A stretch of DNA of 8,240 nucleotides. It comes from Acidobacteriota bacterium. GTDB lineage: Bacteria > Acidobacteriota > Terriglobia > Terriglobales > Acidobacteriaceae. Each line of letters begins with the position of its first letter. Position 1 is the first letter of the stretch. The notes under the pieces are model-generated. The model made no database searches. It was not told the DNA's origin and worked only from the letters and a program-made list of their open reading frames with translations. The stretch covers positions 1 to 8,240 of the forward strand of contig JAJZAL010000234.1 of NCBI GenBank assembly GCA_021799405.1. The letters run 5' to 3'. The position numbers were made by a program, and so were the translations under genes. Below are positions 5,997 through 8,240 of the stretch, one piece after another.

Positions 5997-6924
5997 CTTT
6001 CGGTTCAGGCTGATCAACAGATCGAGATATTTTTCGCTCTACGATCTTGAGCCAGTCTTTAATGTCCGTGACCATCTCTGCGGTGAGAGGCACGGGCCAA
6101 CTAATCGTGACTTCGCCCCCGTTGTCCAGAGAGAACACATCTTGCCTCATTGAGCGACTCCCATCGGATTCGGGGTGACGCAGTTGAGAGCGAGTGAACT
6201 GAAGAGATGAAAGAGATCGCTTGGCAGGAGCTTCGCCAACTTCCAATTCCGCAACGGGAAGGCCGCTTGCCCGTTCTTCCACGAAGGCGAATTGTCCATC
6301 TTCAGACAGCCTCACAACCCTCTTGAGCTCACGGAATCGCTCGCTACCCTGCGAAACCCATTGGACGTAATCGCCCACATTCACCTTGAGGGCTTCGTCC
6401 CTCTTGGATTCTACTTCATTACCAACTTTAATTCCAGCGAAATCCAAGGTGTCCCTGAAGTCGCTAACGAACCCTCCTACTGCCTTAGGATTGAAACCCT
6501 TATAGGTTGTAAGTTCAGCTTCCAATACCTCGGAATTGGGAAGACCGCTTTCTCGATGGTCATCCACTAGTTGCCTATACAGACCAGGACTCAAGGCGGC
6601 TTCCTTTAGCGCCGTCGCCCGCCGCGCGTCAGCCTCAGGAAGGTTCACGATTTCGAACGCCATTTGTGTAGGCACTAGCCTACCAGACGATTCCACCACC
6701 AGATTGAACTTCTTGAGGGCTGCCAACACGGACATCGCTTGCCCATGGGCAGAACTGTATCCGATGTGTTTTGCAGCGATCTCAGGAGGCGCACCAGCCT
6801 TTCCATCGGTCTGTATCAGCCTGCGCACTCGCTCGACAGCTTCCCGCAGCCCGACAGCGGGATAGTTAGGGCTGCGCTGCCTTTTGCTTTCTTCGGTTGC
6901 TACTAAGGCTTCTGCGTTCGCCAT
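5983..6924 (-). CDS. Protein of unknown function with probable N-terminal winged helix
   Basis: I cannot name this 313-residue soluble protein. Residues about 20-100 (NYPAVGLREAVERVRRLI..., then EIAAKHIGYSSAHGQAMSVL, AALKKFNLVV and GRLVPTQMAFEIV) look like a helix-turn-helix/winged-helix unit, with IGYSSAHGQAMSVLAALKKF as the likely recognition part. Next come ATALKEAALSPGLYRQLVDD and a helical segment with FVSDFRDTLDFAGI. A charged linker follows. The C-terminus is GEVTISWPVPLTAEMVTDIKDWLKIVERKI, a strand-turn-helix tail. ATG 6924 has GAGGTG five bases upstream. A sigma70-like promoter with a 17-base spacer lies just upstream, overlapped by TAACGAAAC repeats, so it may repress itself. It diverges from a small plus-strand ORF. 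There is no signal peptide or membrane segment. Such solitary proteins are often found on islands. Confidence 0.8.
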   Translation of the reverse strand: MANAEALVATEESKRQRSPNYPAVGLREAVERVRRLIQTDGKAGAPPEIAAKHIGYSSAHGQAMSVLAALKKFNLVVESSGRLVPTQMAFEIVNLPEADARRATALKEAALSPGLYRQLVDDHRESGLPNSEVLEAELTTYKGFNPKAVGGFVSDFRDTLDFAGIKVGNEVESKRDEALKVNVGDYVQWVSQGSERFRELKRVVRLSEDGQFAFVEERASGLPVAELEVGEAPAKRSLSSLQFTRSQLRHPESDGSRSMRQDVFSLDNGGEVTISWPVPLTAEMVTDIKDWLKIVERKISRSVDQPEPKEATE

Positions 6925-6935
6925 GCTTCACCTCT

Positions 6936-6964
6936 TAACGAAACCAGAGTAGCAGTAACGAAAC
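6936..6964. repeat. Direct repeat TAACGAAAC, two copies, candidate operator
   Basis: TAACGAAAC occurs at 6936-6944 and 6956-6964, exactly 20 bases apart (about two helical turns). The copies flank the minus-strand -10 box, one at the likely start site and one in the spacer. This is a typical place for a repressor. The binding protein is unknown; autoregulation by the downstream gene is a guess. Confidence 0.45.
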
Positions 6965-6974
6965 GCATGGTCAA
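6946..6974 (-). promoter_or_regulatory. Sigma70-like promoter for the 313-residue gene
   Basis: On the minus strand TTGACC (6974-6969) and TACTCT (6951-6946) are exactly 17 bases apart. The expected start falls near 6939, giving a leader of about 15 bases that still contains the GAGGTG ribosome-binding site. Confidence 0.6.
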
Positions 6975-6983
6975 GGCAAAAGT

Positions 6984-6999
6984 TAGATACTTTTATCTA
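6984..6999. promoter_or_regulatory. Dyad TAGATA-CTTT-TATCTA between divergent promoters
   Basis: A perfect 6-bp inverted repeat around a 4-base centre abuts the plus-strand -35 box and lies ten bases from the minus-strand -35 box. Its position suits a shared operator or activator site. Confidence 0.45.
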
Positions 7000-7028
7000 T
7001 TGACTAGGCGTTAGCAATCAGATATCCT
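7000..7028 (+). promoter_or_regulatory. Sigma70-like plus-strand promoter
   Basis: TTGACT (7000-7005) and TATCCT (7023-7028) are separated by 17 bases. Transcription would begin near 7035, immediately before a strong hairpin and the 25-codon ORF. Confidence 0.55.
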
Positions 7029-7039
7029 TGCCAAATCAA

Positions 7040-7076
7040 AGGCCGGGTTCGGACCGTCACTCCGAAATCCCGGCCT
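7040..7076 (+). other. Strong hairpin at the predicted 5' end of the plus-strand transcript
   Basis: AGGCCGGG (7040-7047) pairs with CCCGGCCT (7069-7076). Inside it TTCGGA (7048-7053) pairs with TCCGAA (7061-7066), with an AT bulge and a CCGTCAC loop, giving 14 perfect pairs. It sits between the predicted start of transcription and the AAAGGAGG ribosome-binding site. There it could stabilise the 5' end or control translation. No T-run follows on the plus strand. Confidence 0.6.
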
Positions 7077-7096
7077 AGAAAGGAGGCTTGAGAGCG

Positions 7097-7174
7097 ATGC
7101 GCAAAATCACCCTCACCATCCACTATTCCGATGGAACGACCGTGGAAATCACGGTTGTACCACCGCCTAGCTAA
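7097..7174 (+). CDS. Candidate 25-residue small protein
   Basis: A strong AAAGGAGG sequence (7079-7086) lies ten bases before an ATG that opens 25 codons: MRKITLTIHYSDGTTVEITV then VPPPS and TAA. The alternation of polar and hydrophobic residues around a DG turn predicts a beta-hairpin (KITLTIHYS-DG-TTVEITVV). The ORF has its own sigma70-like promoter, a 5' hairpin before it and a second hairpin soon after its stop. It is divergent from the 313-residue gene. I recognise no family. It could be a small protein partnered with the divergent gene, a leader peptide, or a chance ORF. Confidence 0.45.
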   Translation: MRKITLTIHYSDGTTVEITVVPPPS

Positions 7175-7187
7175 CTAACCCTGAGGC

Positions 7188-7219
7188 GCTCCGCCCCCGG
7201 CTGGAACCGGGAACGGAGC
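7188..7219 (+). other. Hairpin downstream of the small ORF
   Basis: GCTCCG (7188-7193) pairs with CGGAGC (7214-7219), and inside it CCCGG (7196-7200) pairs with CCGGG (7207-7211) across a CC/AA internal loop. The loop is CTGGAA. The following bases are TAAATCC, so this is not a classical terminator. It may be a transcript 3' end or a structured RNA element. Confidence 0.45.
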
Positions 7220-7272
7220 TAAATCCAAGCGCCGGGACAAGCCCAACACTCAGACGCCAACACTAGTTTGAG

Positions 7273-7302
7273 GCTTTTCCCGCTGAAAAACAAGGGGAAA
7301 GC
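7273..7302 (+). promoter_or_regulatory. Hairpin sequestering the ribosome-binding site of the InsA-like gene
   Basis: GCTTTTCCC (7273-7281) can pair with GGGGAAAGC (7294-7302), nine pairs with one G-T. The right arm contains the AAGGGG ribosome-binding site of the GTG at 7305. Such a structure would limit transposase translation, a common theme in insertion sequences. Confidence 0.45.
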
Positions 7303-7304
7303 TC

Positions 7305-7586
7305 GTGACCTGCCATCCCTGCCAGATTCAATGTAAGCGGTTCGGGAAGCACAGAAACGGCCTACAGCGCTTCCGCTGCAATCAATGCCGCAAGACCTTT
7401 ACCGAAGAGCATGAGCGTCCGCAGGACGAAATGCGGCTCCCCGTTGACCGGGCCGTGAGCGTGCTGCAATTGCTCTTGGAAGGGATGAGCGTTCGCAGCG
7501 CAGAGCGCATCACCGGCAACCGCAGGGTTCGAACGCGGGCTACCTTTGTAGAACTGGGGCCATTGGCGGCTGTGAGCGGGGGATGA
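7305..7586 (+). pseudogene. IS1-type InsA N-terminus fused out of context to IS66 TnpA sequence
   Basis: Residues 1-71 match the IS1-family InsA plan. A zinc ribbon with C3-x2-C6 and C25-x2-C28 (MTCHPCQIQCKRFGKHRNGL, QRFRCNQCRKTF) precedes a helix-turn-helix, VDRAVSVLQLLLEGMSVRSAERITG. InsA normally continues after ITG with a DTI/L...VAGE-type segment. Here residues 75-93 (VRTRATFVELGPLAAVSGG) instead look like the C-terminal part of an IS66 TnpA. The junction is near 7518-7527. The start is GTG 7305 with AAGGGG nine bases upstream. The InsB/catalytic half of the IS1-like transposase is absent, so this part cannot transpose. It is most simply an IS1-like element interrupted by, or recombined with, an IS66-like element. 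Confidence 0.7.
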
Positions 7587-7698
7587 GTCTGTGCTGGAGC
7601 TGGAAGGGGAGCGGGGCAAGCTTCGCCTCCGTCTGCGGGGCAGGAGCGCGGAAGATCTTGCCGGACTGAGCCGCGCGTTGTGGGAGGTCATCTCCTGA
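7527..7698 (+). pseudogene. IS66 TnpA, C-terminal remnant with frameshift
   Basis: TRATFVELGPLAAVSGG runs to TGA 7584-7586. The expected continuation then appears in the +1 frame as DESVLELEGERGKLRLRLRG then RSAEDLAGLSRALWEVIS, with TGA at 7696-7698. The FVEL...LELEGERG.LR..L.G....L..L pattern is that of the IS66 accessory protein TnpA tail. Its stop overlaps a CTG in the tnpB frame (CTGA), matching the usual tnpA-tnpB overlap. The frameshift near 7572-7585 and the missing N-terminus make it non-functional, unless programmed frameshifting is involved. Confidence 0.6.
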
Positions 7699-8045
7699 TC
7701 CAGATCACGCCGCAGATGCGCATTCTGGTGGCCATCGAGGCGATCGACGGGCGAAAGGGGATCGATTCTTTAGCTCAGTTGTGCCGGGAGAAGCTGCGGT
7801 CGGATCCTTTTTCCGGCAGCCTGTTCATTTTCCGCAACCGCAGCGGGAAGGCGATTCGTATTCTTGCGTACGATGGCCAGGGATTTTGGCTGGCGACGAA
7901 GCGTTTATCGAAGGGACGTTTCCGGTGGTGGCCGTCGAGCGCAGAGGCCGGCAAGACGCTGCTCGTGCATCAGGCGCAGTTGCTGCTGGCGGCGCGTAAC
8001 CCCGAAACGGAAGCAGCGCCGCTGTGGCGGCGGGTGAACGGATAA
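7680..8045 (+). CDS. tnpB: IS66-family accessory protein TnpB
   Basis: This 121-residue product shows the IS66 Orf2/TnpB core: MRILVAIEAIDGRKGIDSLA (the family's usual TDMRKGFDGLA region), CREKLRSDPFSGSLFIFRNR, then ILAYDGQGFWLATKRLSKGR and FRWW. Length is normal. TnpB is required with TnpA and TnpC for IS66 transposition; its biochemical role is unclear. The longest frame starts at GTG 7680, which lacks a good ribosome-binding site. CTG 7695, preceded by GGGAGG seven bases upstream and overlapping the TnpA stop, fits the family N-terminus better, and ATG 7716 is also possible. No frameshift is seen. It is followed by a DUF4338 gene instead of recognisable tnpC. Confidence 0.85.
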   Translation: MGGHLLIQITPQMRILVAIEAIDGRKGIDSLAQLCREKLRSDPFSGSLFIFRNRSGKAIRILAYDGQGFWLATKRLSKGRFRWWPSSAEAGKTLLVHQAQLLLAARNPETEAAPLWRRVNG

Positions 8046-8103
8046 GACACAGCACGAAAAAACTCTTACGTTCCGTCTTTGACTCTGGCACACTGTTCGG
8101 GAG

Positions 8104-8240
8104 ATGGCTGACCAGTGGCGCTACCGGGGCCGGACGATCGATGCGGAAGACGTAGCCTTCATCCGCGATCTGATTGCGCGGCATTCGGATCTGAGCCGGC
8201 GCAAGCTGTCGGTGAAGCTGTGCGAGGCATGGCAATGGCG
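8104..8240 (+). CDS. DUF4338 / DruA-family protein, N-terminal part (runs off window)
   Basis: The visible 45 residues read MADQWRYRGRTIDAEDVAFI, then RDLIARHSDLSRRKLSVKLC and EAWQW. The W.(Y/F)RGR.I....I.FIR.LIA.HP..SRR.LS..LC..W.W pattern is the N-terminal helical, DNA-binding-like part of DUF4338 proteins. This family includes DruA of the Druantia anti-phage system and many stand-alone proteins near mobile elements. An in-frame stop at 8080-8082 and no other start upstream fix ATG 8104. GGGAG abuts the ATG directly, so the ribosome-binding site is poor and coupling to tnpB 58 bases upstream is possible. None of the DruBCDE partners is visible, so a defence role is not shown. Completeness cannot be judged. 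Confidence 0.75.
   Translation, partial: MADQWRYRGRTIDAEDVAFIRDLIARHSDLSRRKLSVKLCEAWQW

Larger units (their letters stand above)
7527..8240 (+). mobile_element. IS66-like element, left-truncated, continuing past the window
   Basis: A frameshifted tnpA C-terminus, an intact tnpB and a following DUF4338 gene lie on the same strand with tight spacing. The left end is lost at the junction with InsA-like sequence. The right end is beyond the window. Whether the DUF4338 gene belongs to the element is inferred from its 58-base spacing and shared orientation. Confidence 0.5.

Noticed and set aside
7825..8235. Minus-strand open frame across tnpB and the DUF4338 gene
   Set aside because: It is antisense to two recognised plus-strand genes and shows no domain pattern.
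8104..8240. Complete Druantia defence system
   Set aside because: Only the N-terminal part of a DUF4338 protein is visible and no other Druantia gene is in the window, so a defence call is not supported.
1..8240. CRISPR array, tRNA or rRNA genes
   Set aside because: No regularly spaced repeats and no cloverleaf or rRNA-like sequence were seen on reading both strands.

Overview
The window looks like an accessory, mobile-element-rich region of a high-GC bacterial chromosome. The mix of gene families (an ACP/FkbH-type HAD operon followed by SGNH-like genes, IS1-like InsA, IS66 TnpB, a DUF4338 protein and GATGTGGGG-type intergenic repeats) reminds me of Acidobacteria of the Acidobacteriaceae group. 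That placement is an inference from gene content and was not computed.

Layout. (i) About 14-1173: a complete IS5-family element (+ strand transposase) that cuts off the 3' part of a minus-strand gene. (ii) 1175-4369, all minus strand: an operon running acyl carrier protein -> FkbH-type HAD-IIIC protein -> two tandem, paralogous, membrane-anchored SGNH-like proteins. Both SGNH copies are broken, one by a frameshift and stops, the other by the IS5 element. (iii) 4370-4732: non-coding DNA with a CCCCACATC / GATGTGGG inverted-repeat motif. (iv) 4733-5453: a C-terminal transposase scrap, then an intact overlapping Phd/YefM-RelE/ParE toxin-antitoxin pair. (v) About 5611-5951: a frameshifted IS630-type transposase remnant. 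(vi) 5983-6924: a 313-residue protein of unknown function with a probable winged-helix N-terminus. (vii) 6925-7304: a compact divergent control region with back-to-back sigma70-like promoters, a dyad between them, direct repeats over the minus promoter, three RNA hairpins and a 25-codon ORF. (viii) 7305-8240: an IS1-type InsA N-terminus fused to the C-terminus of an IS66 TnpA, then IS66 TnpB, then the start of a DUF4338 (DruA-family) protein that runs off the window.

How the genes work together. ACP plus FkbH protein plus SGNH proteins suggests loading of a small acyl group (glyceryl in characterised FkbH systems) onto ACP and its transfer to a secreted or surface glycan, but the terminal enzymes have decayed here. 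The toxin-antitoxin pair is autonomous. The most unusual parts are the divergent regulatory region with its small ORF, and the IS66-type tnpB followed by a DUF4338/DruA gene where tnpC would be expected.
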